Origin: Diabrotica undecimpunctata
Lineage: Eukaryota > Arthropoda > Insecta > Coleoptera > Chrysomelidae
Assembly (NCBI RefSeq): GCF_040954645.1
Contig: NC_092811.1
Coordinates: 82,407,063 to 82,471,062, forward strand
Length of the DNA stretch: 64,000 nucleotides
Reading direction: 5' to 3'
Positions within the stretch are counted from its first letter, which is position 1. Every line of letters begins with the position of its first letter. The position numbers and the translations under genes are program-made. The notes beneath the pieces are model-generated. The model ran no database searches and was not told the DNA's origin. It saw only the letters and a program-made list of their open reading frames with translations. Of this stretch, positions 1-9,485 are shown piece after piece.

Positions 1-1614
1 CAGGTTGCGCAGCCATGACATTCTACGCCTCCCTATGCTTCCCTTTCCTTGGATCTTTTCAGATATTCCAGATATTCCAATTTTCTTGTTTTAATTATAT
101 TTAAAATTTCTATTTCTTTATGCATCCTTCTCAGAACCTCTTTGTTTGTGACGTGTTCTGTCCACGATATTTTCAGAATTCTTCTATACACCCACAGCTC
201 AAATGATTCCAGTTTTTTCATTGATGTCGCATTCAATGTCCAAGATTCCATTCCATAAAATAAAGTCGAAAAAACATAGCACCTCGCCAACCTAACTCTT
301 AGTTCCAATTTTAAATCCCTTGTACATAGCACTCTTCTCATTTTGTTGAAATTTACTCTAGCCTTTTCTATTCTGATTTTGATCTCCTGAATGTAATCAT
401 TTGTCGAGTTAATCATTGTTCCCAGATAGGCATATTTGTCCACTTGTTCGACGTTGATTCCGTTTATTAGAAGATTCTCGTTATTTCTTTGAGTTTTCGA
501 TATTCTCATAAATTTTGTCTTCTTGACATTTATTGTTATACCATACTCTTTTCCATACTCCACTATTCTGGTGACCAGTCTGTGAAGATCTTCAATATTT
601 TCGGCTAAGATCACAGAGTCGTCCGCATATCTAATGTTGTTAATGGGAACTCCATTTACATTTATTTCAGCTGTTTCACCCTCAAGAGCGTTTTTCAGGA
701 TCTCTTTGGAGTAGGCATTAAAAAGAATTGGCGAAAATACGGATCCCTGTCTCACTCCACATCTTATTTCAATTTCTTCTGACAGCTGTTCGTTAACACG
801 TACTTTTGTTCGCTGTTTATAGTATAAATTTAATATGAACCTGAGGTCGTTGTAGTCAATCTTCTTTGATTTCAGGACATTCATTAATAGTTTATGTCGT
901 ACCTTATCGAATGCTTTATGATAGTCAATAAAACATACGTATATATCTTGATTGACGTCCAGGCATCTTTGTATCAGTATATTAAGTGAAAAAAGAGCTT
1001 CACCCGTTCCTAGGCTTTTGCGAAAATCAAATTGTGTATCATTAACGTATATGTCCAGTTTGTGATATATTCGGTTATGGATGACTTTTACTAGTAACTT
1101 TAGCATATGAGATATCAAGCTAATGGTGCGGTAATCGCTGCATTCTCTTGCGTTTTTCTTTTTGGGGAGACAAATAAAAATCGAAAAACAACTCTTTGGG
1201 TAATACGCCTGTACTATAAATTTGGTTTAAGAGTGTCACTAAAACATCAATGTGCTTCTCATCTAGAATTTTTAGGATTTCTATAGGAAGCATGTCAGGT
1301 CCAGGGCTTTTCCCACTCTTCATTGTTTTGAATGCTTGTAATATTTCTTCTTTTGTAATATATGGACCTATTTCTTCTAACGTTAGTTCTATGTGCTCCA
1401 GATCTCTTTCATCATCGAACAATTCGTCGATATATTCTGCCCATCTTTGTACTTTCTCGTCTGTATGTGTTATAGTAGTCTCGTGTCTCTCCAGAATTGC
1501 ACGAGTTGGGTTTTGTTTTCTTAGTCCTGCCAGTTCTTTAACTTTCTTGTGTAGGTTAAACAGATCATATTTATTTTGAAGGTCTTCGATCTCTTTGAAG
1601 AGAGATATAAATTA
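1..1614 (-). pseudogene. RTE-like LINE reverse transcriptase, 3' half, broken
   Basis: Remnant of a non-LTR retrotransposon polymerase, the enzyme that copies element RNA into DNA at a nicked target. Reading down from 1614 there is a linker, then the RT domain: KSGKSPGPDMLP near 1320, motif A CFIDYHKAFDKVRH near 920, RQGSVFSP near 745 and the catalytic YADDSV near 630. The C-terminal FELWVYRRILKISW lies near 170. There are two frame breaks. One is near 1120-1190. The other is near 33-50, after which the shifted frame reads GRRRMSWLRNL, so the gene continues past the left edge. No endonuclease is visible above 1620, so the copy is 5' truncated. Its C-terminus resembles the fragment at 38523-38918. 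The RTE/BovB-like clade call rests on that C-terminus and is an inference. Confidence 0.85.
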
Positions 1615-1754
1615 TTCCAAATCATATTGGAAGGTAAAAAATGCACGGCCAAAGAAGATTAGTTGATAGACTCTAGAACTCGTGGCTAAAAGACCTAAGA
1701 TAGTTTCTAAAGTTAAAATTGCCATTTGCAAAAGTTAAAGAAGATACATATGTG

Positions 1755-1757
<3 letters not shown>

Positions 1758-1823
<66 letters not shown>
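1758..1823. repeat. (TA)n microsatellite
   Basis: About 66 bases of nearly pure alternating TA. It forms the left border of a short segment carrying paired hairpins and a hammerhead-like motif. Confidence 0.97.
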
Positions 1824-1825
<2 letters not shown>

Positions 1826-1845
1826 TTATAGGGAGTAACAATCGA

Positions 1846-1961
1846 CACTGAGGAGTAGGCAGATTGAGACCTCAGTGCCGAGAGACAGTTCTTGCAATAT
1901 AGAACACGATACTGGTACGTCTCGAGTGGGGGGAGTAGGCAGATTGAGATCCCGAACTCGA
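1846..1961 (+). other. Two hairpins with an identical 16-nt loop
   Basis: Hairpin A has stem CACTGAGG (1846-1853) and CCTCAGTG (1870-1877). Hairpin B has outer stem TCGAGT (1922-1927) with ACTCGA (1956-1961), and an inner stem of four pairs including one G-U. The loops at 1854-1869 and 1934-1949 are the same 16 bases, agtaggcagattgaga, exactly 80 bp apart, while the stems are unrelated in sequence. No family is recognised. A structured RNA or a protein-binding cruciform is an inference. Confidence 0.7.
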
Positions 1962-1974
1962 ACCGAACCGTATC

Positions 1975-2016
1975 ACTCTTGATAATGGCTCCAAAATGGG
2001 TGCCGAAACGTCGAGT
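1975..2016 (+). ncRNA. Decayed hammerhead-like ribozyme motif
   Basis: Candidate type I hammerhead of the minimal kind known from Penelope-like elements. Stem I pairs ACTC (1975-1978) with GAGT (2013-2016). The first core box is TTGATAA (1979-1985) against the consensus CTGANGA. Stem II joins GGC (1987-1989) to GCC (2002-2004). The second box GAAA is 2005-2008, and ACGT (2008-2011) is self-complementary, as needed for a dimeric stem III. Cleavage would follow C2012. Two core substitutions and one extra base before stem II predict poor or no activity. Confidence 0.45.
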
Positions 2017-2087
2017 TTTAAATTCTCAACGCGGTTCTTCCCGAGAACTCAGTAATTTTCATTTATCAGACCGCGGAAACTTATCCG

Positions 2088-2089
<2 letters not shown>

Positions 2090-2151
<62 letters not shown>
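2090..2151. repeat. (TA)n microsatellite
   Basis: About 60 bases of alternating TA that form the right border of the hairpin and hammerhead-like segment. Confidence 0.97.
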
Positions 2152-2153
<2 letters not shown>

Positions 2154-2540
2154 GAGAGGTATATTAGGTCCGCCCGTTAAATCGCCGAACATGCATAAGT
2201 GGATATAATAAAAAAGGGAAAGTGTAGCGTTGCCAAACTTATTGGTTTTATTTGACTGTCTTTTATTTGTCTTTTTAGCATTTGAACAATGTTCTAAGAT
2301 AATCAAATTTGGGCGAAATGGATTTAAATGGCAGCTTGGGAATATGCCACAATTTTACTTTACAATAAGTGTAATATAACATTTTGATTTCCATTTCGGA
2401 AATCCTTTTATATAAATAAAATTTATTAATGATTCGTATTTTAAGTACAATTTCCGAAAAAAACTTCATACAAAATTATTTGGCAACATCTCGTGTCGCG
2501 TGGTCAAAGTACCAAATCAAAGTAGGAATACAGGTAAGAG
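2152..2540. other. Intergenic, nothing recognised
   Basis: AT-rich sequence with short ORFs that look like chance. No coding similarity or repeat structure is seen before the hAT terminus at about 2541. Confidence 0.6.
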
Positions 2541-2572
2541 TAGACGTGGGACGTTGACGTTTTTATCGTTAA

Positions 2573-2961
2573 GACCGTAGGCGCAAAATTTCGGGCCAAT
2601 GCTTTTTAAATGCATTCTTTTTTTTTTCGAATCCTGAGAAAACTAATAAATATTTTTGAAAAATTTAAACGCAGAATGAAAAAATACATTATTACCGAGG
2701 GCCAAAAGTCCCTGAAAACTTCTATAATGTTTATTTTAATAAGTTACAGTGGGAAAAAAAAGAGAAAATTCAGTGATTTTGAATTTCAAATATCTCATTC
2801 AAAAAACTTTTTGTTTATTCTAAGGGACTTTCGGCCCTCGGTAATAATACAATCTTTCATTCTGCGTTTAAATTTTTCAAAACTATTTGTTAGTTGTCTC
2901 AGGATTCGAAAAAAATTAATGCATTTAAAAAGCATTGGCCCGAAATTTTGCGCCTACGCTC
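2573..2961. mobile_element. Foldback MITE with TTAA target duplication
   Basis: The element is a large imperfect palindrome. Arms of about 142 bp (2573-2714 and 2820-2961) start with GANCGTAGGCGCAAAATTTC and are inverted copies of each other. TTAA flanks it at 2569-2572 and 2962-2965. TTAA duplication is the hallmark of piggyBac-type (also Kolobok) transposition. The open frame across it is a by-product of the arms, not a gene. The empty site is preserved in hAT copy 2 near 6008-6020. Confidence 0.88.
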
Positions 2962-3115
2962 TTAAAACCGATTTTCGTAAACAAGTAACTATGATTGTTT
3001 AACAGTAGTTTCAAGTAAGAGAGTACCTACATAAACAAACATAATGGCTATTATCGTTCATGTGTATTTTTATTGAAGTGAAAAAACTAATTAAGGATAT
3101 ATTTATTATGACTTG

Positions 3116-3471
3116 AAAAATAAACTCTTCTTCTCTTCTTCTACTTTTTGGAGATCTTTCGATCTCTTTAATTCTGAAGCTGCGTCTGGTTAATTTTCTG
3201 GGAGGTAGATTGCCAACTATCCCTCCATCTTTCAGGTGGTCTTCCTGGAGGTCTTGAACCAAGCGGGTTATTTTCTAGGGCAATTTTTGGGAGTCTATTC
3301 TCATCTATTTATCTTACATGACTGTACCAAATCCTTTTACGCCGCCTTCCATATCTTACAATATCTTGAATTTTGCACTGCTCTCTAACGTTTGTATTTC
3401 TCACCCTGTCTCTTCTTGTTTTGCCCACTATAGTTCTTAGGGTTTTCATCTCGGTAACCCAAAAATAAACT
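3116..3471 (-). mobile_element. 5'-truncated LINE 3' fragment with 11-bp target duplication
   Basis: Bases 3127-3460 encode, on the minus strand, a LINE polymerase C-terminus: TLRTIVGKTRRDRVRN, then GRPPERWRDSWQS. The fragment is flanked by direct repeats aaaaataaact at 3116-3126 and 3461-3471. The matching stretch of hAT copy 2 (near 5870-5890) runs straight through without it. Extreme 5' truncation with a target duplication is the usual LINE outcome. The clade is not assigned. Confidence 0.85.
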
Positions 3472-3489
3472 AAACAATACAAATAGTAA

Positions 3490-5000
3490 ATCGTACTTAC
3501 ATTTACATTACACGTTATTATTAAATCGCGAATCGTCTAAATTGACATTTAAAAACATAAGTTTTTCTACTTCACTTCTTGTTAACCGTGTTCTTCTTTT
3601 ATTTACAATTAAACCAGATTTTAAACATGTGTTCACATTTACAATACTTTATGAATATAGTGGTTAAGTAAGGATATACATGGCGATGGTTTTTCCACCA
3701 TTGTATTGGACTCTCGATACAGGTGTATGTTTAGATGGGTCATGTCCAATTAATTCATCAAAAATACACCATGGACTTAACTCATCTTTATCAGTTTCTT
3801 TTTCTTGTACTGGTTGATTTTCAATAGTATAATCTTCTTTTTCTTTTTTTATAGAAGTAACCAGCTTCGTAACTCTTTCTTTTGTTTTTTTACCTGCATT
3901 TTTATCAGAAGATCCCTGTACTTTAAATCGTGAATCCATAAATGTACATATTGACAATGTGCCACTCTGTTCTATCCCTCTAAATCTGTCTGCTAAACCC
4001 GGTATTAGTAATTGTACTACGTTGGATACTATGGATGTAAGGTTACCGTTTGCTAAAATTTTATTGCAAGATTCTTGCAGACAGCGTACCATAACAATCA
4101 CTGAACTACCCTTCAAGTATTTTTGGCCACTCATTGTACTTGTTATTTTTTTAAAAGGCCGTAAAATTTGGGAAAGTTGAAAACAAATAATCCAGTTTTC
4201 ATTATTTAGATTTGGTCTAAGTCTAAGTCTGTATTAACTAATACCAATGTGGAACGGATTGCCTCTTCTAACTAGGTCATTCTTTTTAACATGTAATAGG
4301 TGAAGTTCTACGTAGTTTCCACGTCTTGGATTGGCCTTTTGGGAACTTTGTTATGTTGTAATGGATACTTTAAAAGCCTATCTAAAGACAAAGTACTTTT
4401 TTGAAATGTGTTTTTTTCCGAAATGTCGAAAAAAATACTTTTTATTTTATCTATTTGTACACGACAGCATTTAAGTGCGTCCTCCACCAATAAATTTAAC
4501 GTATGAGCAAAATAATTTAAATGTTTACATTCCAAAATATCTTTAATAACTTTGACCATATTTGAGGCATTATCAGTTACTACAAAATTTACTTTTCGTT
4601 TTAGACCCAACTGATTAATAATTTCACTAATTTCAAAAGCGATGTTCTCTGAATTATGGTTTCCAGAAAAATGGCAGCAGCCTAATAAAACCGTTTTAAA
4701 GTCTAAATTTTCGGTTAAATATTGTCCTGTTAATGCGATGTAACTCTCAGTTACTCCAGATGTCCAGAGGTCAGTAGTAATACAGATATTTTCTACTTCT
4801 TTAACAACTTGTGATCTTATAATTTGCTCAGTTTTGATATAACATTCCTGAAGTAATGAACCTGACAATGTTTTTCTTTTTTGCGGTTTATATCCAGGAA
4901 TCCATCCTGCAAACTTTTTAAAAGCTCATTCTTCAACTATGGAAAACGGATGAAACGAGTCTTTGCATAGGTTTAGAAAATCCATATCTATTTGTTTCTT
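3490..5000 (-). pseudogene. hAT transposase, copy 1, broken
   Basis: DDE-type cut-and-paste transposase of the hAT/ZBED group. From 5000 downward: DSFHPFSIVEE then KKFAGWIPGYKPQKRKTLS; the catalytic start ITTDLWTS near 4770; VVTDNASNM near 4570; HTLNLLV near 4500. A TYYMLKRM segment near 4280 follows an in-frame stop. The insertion-domain part lies at 3664-4134. The C-terminal dimerisation region is damaged: relative to copy 2 about 35 residues, including the DMYLSDDILP segment, are missing near 3700, and the last part (KRRTRL, VEKLMFLNVN) reads in another frame near 3540-3600. Multiple stops and frameshifts make it inactive. Confidence 0.85.
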
Positions 5001-5050
5001 TTGTTCTAAACTAATATTTTTATTAATGGAAGTATCCATCACCTTCGAAA

Positions 5051-5334
5051 ATTCAGATCGATCGTAAATTGAAACTCATTCATTAATCAGAATACCTAGT
5101 TATTTTATTTTCAACGTCAACCGATAGCCCGACTGTCCACTGTCACGGAAGAGTCGCATGTTATTTTTAGTTTTGTAGTAGTCTCTCAGATAAACTAATC
5201 GTTCTCGTCGACGTAAAGTGTTCGTTGCTCCTCTGTTTACGTCTACACAAAACGTAGTTTTTTTTAATCAACCATCAACTAGTTTTCTTACCAGCGAGAA
5301 ACCGTAGATTCGTAAATGACAAATAATGATTTAA
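5051..5334. other. Spacer between inverted hAT copies
   Basis: No coding content is recognised. It separates copy 1 (minus strand) from copy 2 (plus strand). A short TCAACGTCAACCG near 5113 loosely resembles the hAT terminal sequence but is not convincing as an end. Confidence 0.5.
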
Positions 5335-6042
5335 AATGCAGGGATATTCTGATAAAAATGAAGATAAAAAAACAAAAGAAAGAGTTACGAAGCTGGTTAC
5401 TTCTATAAAAAAAGAAAAAGAAGATTGTACTATTAAAAATCAACCAGTACAAGAAAAAGAATTTGATGAAAATGACTTAGGTCCATGGTGTATTTTTAAT
5501 GAATTAATTGGACATGATTCATCTAAACATACACCAGTATCGAGAGATATAAAAGAAGTCGACATGTATTTGTCTGATGATATATTACCCACAAAAAATT
5601 TCGAACGGAGATTGGAACTGTCCATTACACTGGTGGAAAAACCATCACCATGAATATCCTAACTTAACCACTATATTCCTAACTTATTGTAGTATTGTCA
5701 CAAAATCTGTTCTTGTAAACACATGTTCAAAATCTGGTTTAATTTTCAATAAAAGAAGAACACGGTTTACAAGAAAAGTGGAAAAACTTATGTTTTTAAA
5801 TGTCAATGTAGACGATTCGCGATTTAATAATGTGTAATGTAAATGTAACTACTATTTACTATTTGTATTGTTTAATATATTTTTCAAGTTATAATAAATA
5901 TATCCTTCGTTAGTTTCTTTCACTTCAATACACATAAACGATAGCCAAAATGTTTGTTTGTGTACTCGCTTATTTGAAACAATAAACTAGTTACTAGTTT
6001 ACGAAAAACGGTTCCGATAAAAATGTCAACGACCCACCTCTA
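5335..6042 (+). pseudogene. hAT transposase C-terminus, copy 2, inverted partner
   Basis: Second, inverted copy of the 3' part of the same hAT element. It starts abruptly within the transposase at a point matching about 3925 in copy 1. The frame from 5336 covers a lysine-rich linker and DMYLSDDILPTKNFE. After a frameshift near 5590 the frame 5577-5837 carries the hAT dimerisation signature: HWWKNHHHEYPNL, SKSGLIFNKRRTRF and VEKLMFLNVN. The 3' terminus ends at 6042 with CCCACCTCTA. It preserves the unoccupied versions of both insertion sites found in copy 1. Confidence 0.85.
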
Positions 6043-6959
6043 GTTAATCAGGTATAAGGTAGATCAGAGCCAGAGATATGTAAAATATCTCCGATCGGAA
6101 CTAATCGTCTCGTTAATGGGCAATACGCATCTATTAGAAATAAGGAGGGGAGACCAAGGGGAAATATGATTGTTATCTTTGTCTATTCGCTGAAAATATG
6201 ATTTTATAGCTGTGTTAGATATCCTGTTAAATTTTACCATACCGACCATAAACTTTTACCTACAGTGTATATACAGGGTGGTCCTTAAGTAATTGTACAA
6301 ACAGAAACTGTAGATTCTGCACTTTAAAATATTACGATTTAAGCCAACTTGCTTTAATAACATGTTGATATTAAGAAAGATACAGGGTGTTAAAGTGAAA
6401 ATTTAAAATTTTATTTTTCGCTATAACCTTTACGTTTGTAAATATTTTTGGACAAAAATTTACAGTTAAATGCTTTTGAGTAGGATAAATTATAATTTTA
6501 TATTTACTTTAATGTAACTAATAGAGGGCGCCACATATGCCACATGTCTGGCAAAAATTTGCTCTTTAAGTAAGCTCTATTTGTGTTAAAAAATATTAAA
6601 GATACATTATTTTTACAAAGAAAAGGTATACTTGTTAGTAACCTAAAAATTCAACCGTTTTCGAGATAAATTCATTTTATAAGTAAGCTGCACAATAATT
6701 CTTAGTTTGATATTTGTGCAGTAAAGCACTGAATGCCTATATATAAGAATAATTAATAGTTTATTCTTATTAAAACAACTTAAAGATGATAATGTAACAT
6801 CACAAAATGCTTTGTTATGGGTGCTAAATGTCCTTCTTTAGGTGCCGTGTCCGTATTCAGACGTTGGCCGTCATCATGTTTACAATTTCCCTTTACTATC
6901 GCTTGTCAAGTTTCTATAATGGCGTTGTATTATTTTGTCTCTATTGTAAAATGCTAAAA

Positions 6960-7830
6960 ACCCAAAATATGTGGTTTATGCAAGATGGTACACCACCACA
7001 TTCTAGAGAGAAGGCAGTTAGAACATACTTAAATACAACTTTTTTGAACGTTGGATTGGTCGTGGTAGTTATATTACTTGGCAATGTGGTGAGATATTGG
7101 TATAATTATTTAATTCATAAAAAATCCGAAAAGAATACTTATTGTTCATTACGTAAATTGTTTACTCATTTTTATTAGGACCTATAGAAACTAGAGCACA
7201 GGTATTGAATAACACATATGTGTCCTGTTTCATAATACTTTTGCTACAAATCTAACCTGAAAGACTCAGCATTTTTACAAAAACATCATCGTTGTCCTAA
7301 TAACCGATATTGTTATAAATATAGTAAACACACAGGCAATTTAGTTCATGATAATATTAGTTCGTTAGTAAATCATAATAGTCCATTTGTTCGAGATGTA
7401 ATTATAGTTACTCGTAAGCTGTAACGTAATCATATAAATAAGTAATGTCATCGATAGGTTATTCCGTGTGTATATAAGTAACCAATGAACGAGATACATC
7501 ACAGCTTAATACATTATTTAATTTCTGCGACAAATAAGATGTAGTTCCATAATATACCATAAGATTTGGATATGTATCCAAAATAATATATTCATCCATT
7601 ATACATTATAGCCACCACGTAGCCCCGAATTTAATCCGCTTGATTTTGGTGTATGAAGCGCATTAAAACAACGTGTCTATAAGAATCCCATAAACATTCG
7701 CAACCAACTATGGGAAGAAATAAATACTGCAGCAGTTTCTTTAGAACCAATGATGCTATTTAATATGAGATGATCTTTTATGGAATATATTGACAAATGA
7801 ATTAAAGAAAATGGTGGACATATCGAACAC
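6960..7830 (+). pseudogene. Tc1/mariner transposase, broken and interrupted
   Basis: Cut-and-paste DDE/D transposase remnant. The motif MWFMQDGTPPHS near 6970 carries the second catalytic Asp. A shifted frame then reads NRWIGRGSY up to 7073. After about 535 bp of foreign sequence the same protein resumes near 7610 with PPRSPEFNPLDFG, followed by a C-terminal part ending KENGGHIEHLL near 7835. The spacing from the QDG Asp to the NPLD Asp is about 41 residues, as in the other mariner here (18904-19311). Several stops are present, and no clear N-terminal DNA-binding part is seen. Confidence 0.8.
7074..7608. mobile_element. Unidentified ~535-bp insertion inside the mariner transposase
   Basis: It splits the conserved GRG...WPPRSP stretch of the transposase. 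Possible direct repeats at its edges (TTATA or ATTA) are too short to decide. It has a TATA-like TATATAAGTAACC near 7471 but no coding content. A solo LTR is possible, but I cannot see clear TG/CA ends. Confidence 0.45.
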
Positions 7831-8559
7831 TTACTTTGACAAAAAGTTATGTTATTTAGTTTAACTATTTCTTAATTTGGTTTCTAAACAAAATGTTTTG
7901 ATTATGACCTTAATTTAACATAAAACGTAAAATGTTTGATGTAAAATCCTATTATTCTGTTATTTTGTCAAATCCTATTATTAATTATCCTGCTGATATA
8001 TTTATTCTATTTAAGATTTCGTTAACTATTAACTTTAGTTAAAGGTATTTTATACCAAAATTCAGAAGTATTAATGTTTTTGTCTATTTTTTCTTCGTTG
8101 CCTGGAGTAATTGCCTTAGATCAAAATTATGCAGCTGATTTTTAAAATGCGATTATCTCGAAAACTGTTGAGTTTTGAAGTTATTAAATACTTTTTTTTT
8201 GTTAAAATAAATTTTCTTTAATATTTTTTATCCCAAATACAGGTAACTTAAAGAGCAAAAAAGTTAAGTGCAAATGTATACCTCATATGTGGCATAAGTG
8301 GCGACCTCTATCAGTTACATCAAAGTGCGTATTAAATTATAATTTCTCATATTTAAAAGTACCTAGTTGTAAATTTTTCTACATAAATGTTTACAAACAT
8401 GAAAGTTATAGCGAAAAATAAAATTTTAATTTTGCACTTTAACACCCTGTATATTTCTTAATATCAACATTTTATTAAAGCAATTTGTCCTTAATCGTAA
8501 TATTTTAAAGTGTAGAATCTACTGTTGCTTTTTGTACAACTAGTAAGGACCACCCTGTA

Positions 8560-8688
8560 AATATTGTAAAGACTACGACCGTCAATTTATATTTCAACGG
8601 TATTCAACTAGTGAATTCAGAGGTTTAATCGGTCATTCAGGTTGGCAAATAAAAAAAAGAAGTCGACTACTTCATTAGTTTAATCAAA
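8560..8688. other. Short spacer
   Basis: Nothing recognised between the mariner right end and the hammerhead-like core. Confidence 0.5.
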
Positions 8689-8726
8689 GACGTTTCGCCT
8701 TATATTTTTAAGGCTTCATCAGATCT
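8689..8726 (-). ncRNA. Hammerhead-like ribozyme core (antisense)
   Basis: Read on the minus strand: CUGAUGA (8722-8716), one extra A, a perfect 6-bp stem II GCCUUA with UAAGGC closed by a 6-nt loop, GAAA, then CGUC ending at 8689. Both core boxes match the hammerhead consensus exactly, and ACGU is self-complementary, allowing a dimeric stem III. Stem I pairing is weak. The extra A before stem II is atypical. The probable host is a Penelope-like element, because a candidate Penelope remnant lies upstream on the same strand. Confidence 0.55.
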
Positions 8727-9292
8727 CCAAAATACAACAGATGACAAAGAGTTTATAAAATATACAGATGTTAATAGTTCATGACTTACAACTCAATTTG
8801 TAGTATATTCTCGATGTTATACTGTAAAAGTTCTAAAATAAACTTTAAAATAGATCGTGCTTCGTGTGTCGGTGTTATTACTTATATTTAAATCCCTAAA
8901 TAATTGCCAGACGGCTTATTTTCAAGTTTCTTTTAGCAATTAAGGCTATTTTTATAATTTAATTATACTTGTTTAAATCTGTTATACATAAGATCTGTTA
9001 AGTAAATGATTGTAATCCTACCAATACGATTACACTATGTGAATTTTTGATTTTATGACCAATTCTTTGTAACACTAGTAGCTGTAATTATCATCGATAA
9101 TTATGCTTATTTATGTAACATTTTACTTTATTATTCCTCTTCACTTAAGATAAGAGGTCTCTTTTTGGCCTTCTGTTTTAATTTAAAGAGCTTTACAAAT
9201 CCTTCTAAAAGAGTAAGTACTCTTGTAGATTTGGACGGATGCTGTTTTGTTTGTGCAAAACGAAACGAAATAAATGATGCATTCTCGATATG
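8727..9292. other. No gene recognised
   Basis: AT-rich sequence between the hammerhead-like core and the possible Penelope-like remnant. It may be the 3' untranslated part of that element. Confidence 0.4.
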
Positions 9293-9485
9293 TTATGGAC
9301 TTACCAATAGCGGTATTTTCTTTCTAAAGATTTTATCTTTTAATATGAGTAACCAGATCCTAGTACATTCTGCTGAGGAATTTGCGACGCAATTGAATTC
9401 ATTTAACATAATTATAGCCTCTTCTTTGATTTTTCTCTTTATACTATATGTTCCTTTCAGGGCTATACTTAAATCTGTCCACTAA
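9293..9485 (-). pseudogene. Possible Penelope-like element C-terminal remnant
   Basis: The minus-strand frame ending at a TAA at 9293-9295 reads KIKEEAIIMLNEFNC, then AECTRIWLLILKD. The pattern of a basic KEAI helix followed by a short linker and IW-LPIL resembles the region after the GIY-YIG nuclease in Penelope-like proteins. This is a weak recognition by eye. The plus-strand frame over the same bases (9165-9485) looks like chance. Its position upstream of a same-strand hammerhead-like core supports the idea, because Penelope-like elements carry such motifs in their flanking repeats. Confidence 0.3.

Larger units (their letters stand above)
2541..5050 (-). mobile_element. hAT transposon copy 1 with two nested insertions
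   Basis: The 3' terminus begins at about 2541 with TAGACGTGGGACGTTGACG, the TAGNGGTGGG-like start typical of hAT ends. The second copy ends at 6042 with the matching inverted terminus. The 5' end near 5050 is not resolved and no BED finger is seen. The copy contains a TTAA foldback MITE (2573-2961) and a LINE 3' fragment (3127-3460). Both are absent from the equivalent positions of copy 2. Confidence 0.75.
6274..8557 (+). mobile_element. Tc1/mariner element with very long terminal inverted repeats
   Basis: The ends are CAGGGTGGTCCTTA at 6274 and its inverse at 8557, each next to a TA dinucleotide (6272-6273 and 8558-8559), the Tc1/mariner target duplication. The inverted similarity extends about 400 bp inward on each side (roughly 6274-6690 against 8140-8557), far longer than usual. 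Both repeats hold internal copies of CAGGGTGTTAAAGT about 100 bp from the tips. The interior holds a broken transposase and a further insertion. Confidence 0.88.

Noticed and set aside
2610..3002. 130-residue open frame
   Set aside because: It spans the two arms of the foldback MITE and reflects their symmetry.
9165..9485. 106-residue plus-strand frame
   Set aside because: No motif; the opposite strand shows a more plausible, though weak, transposon-like pattern.
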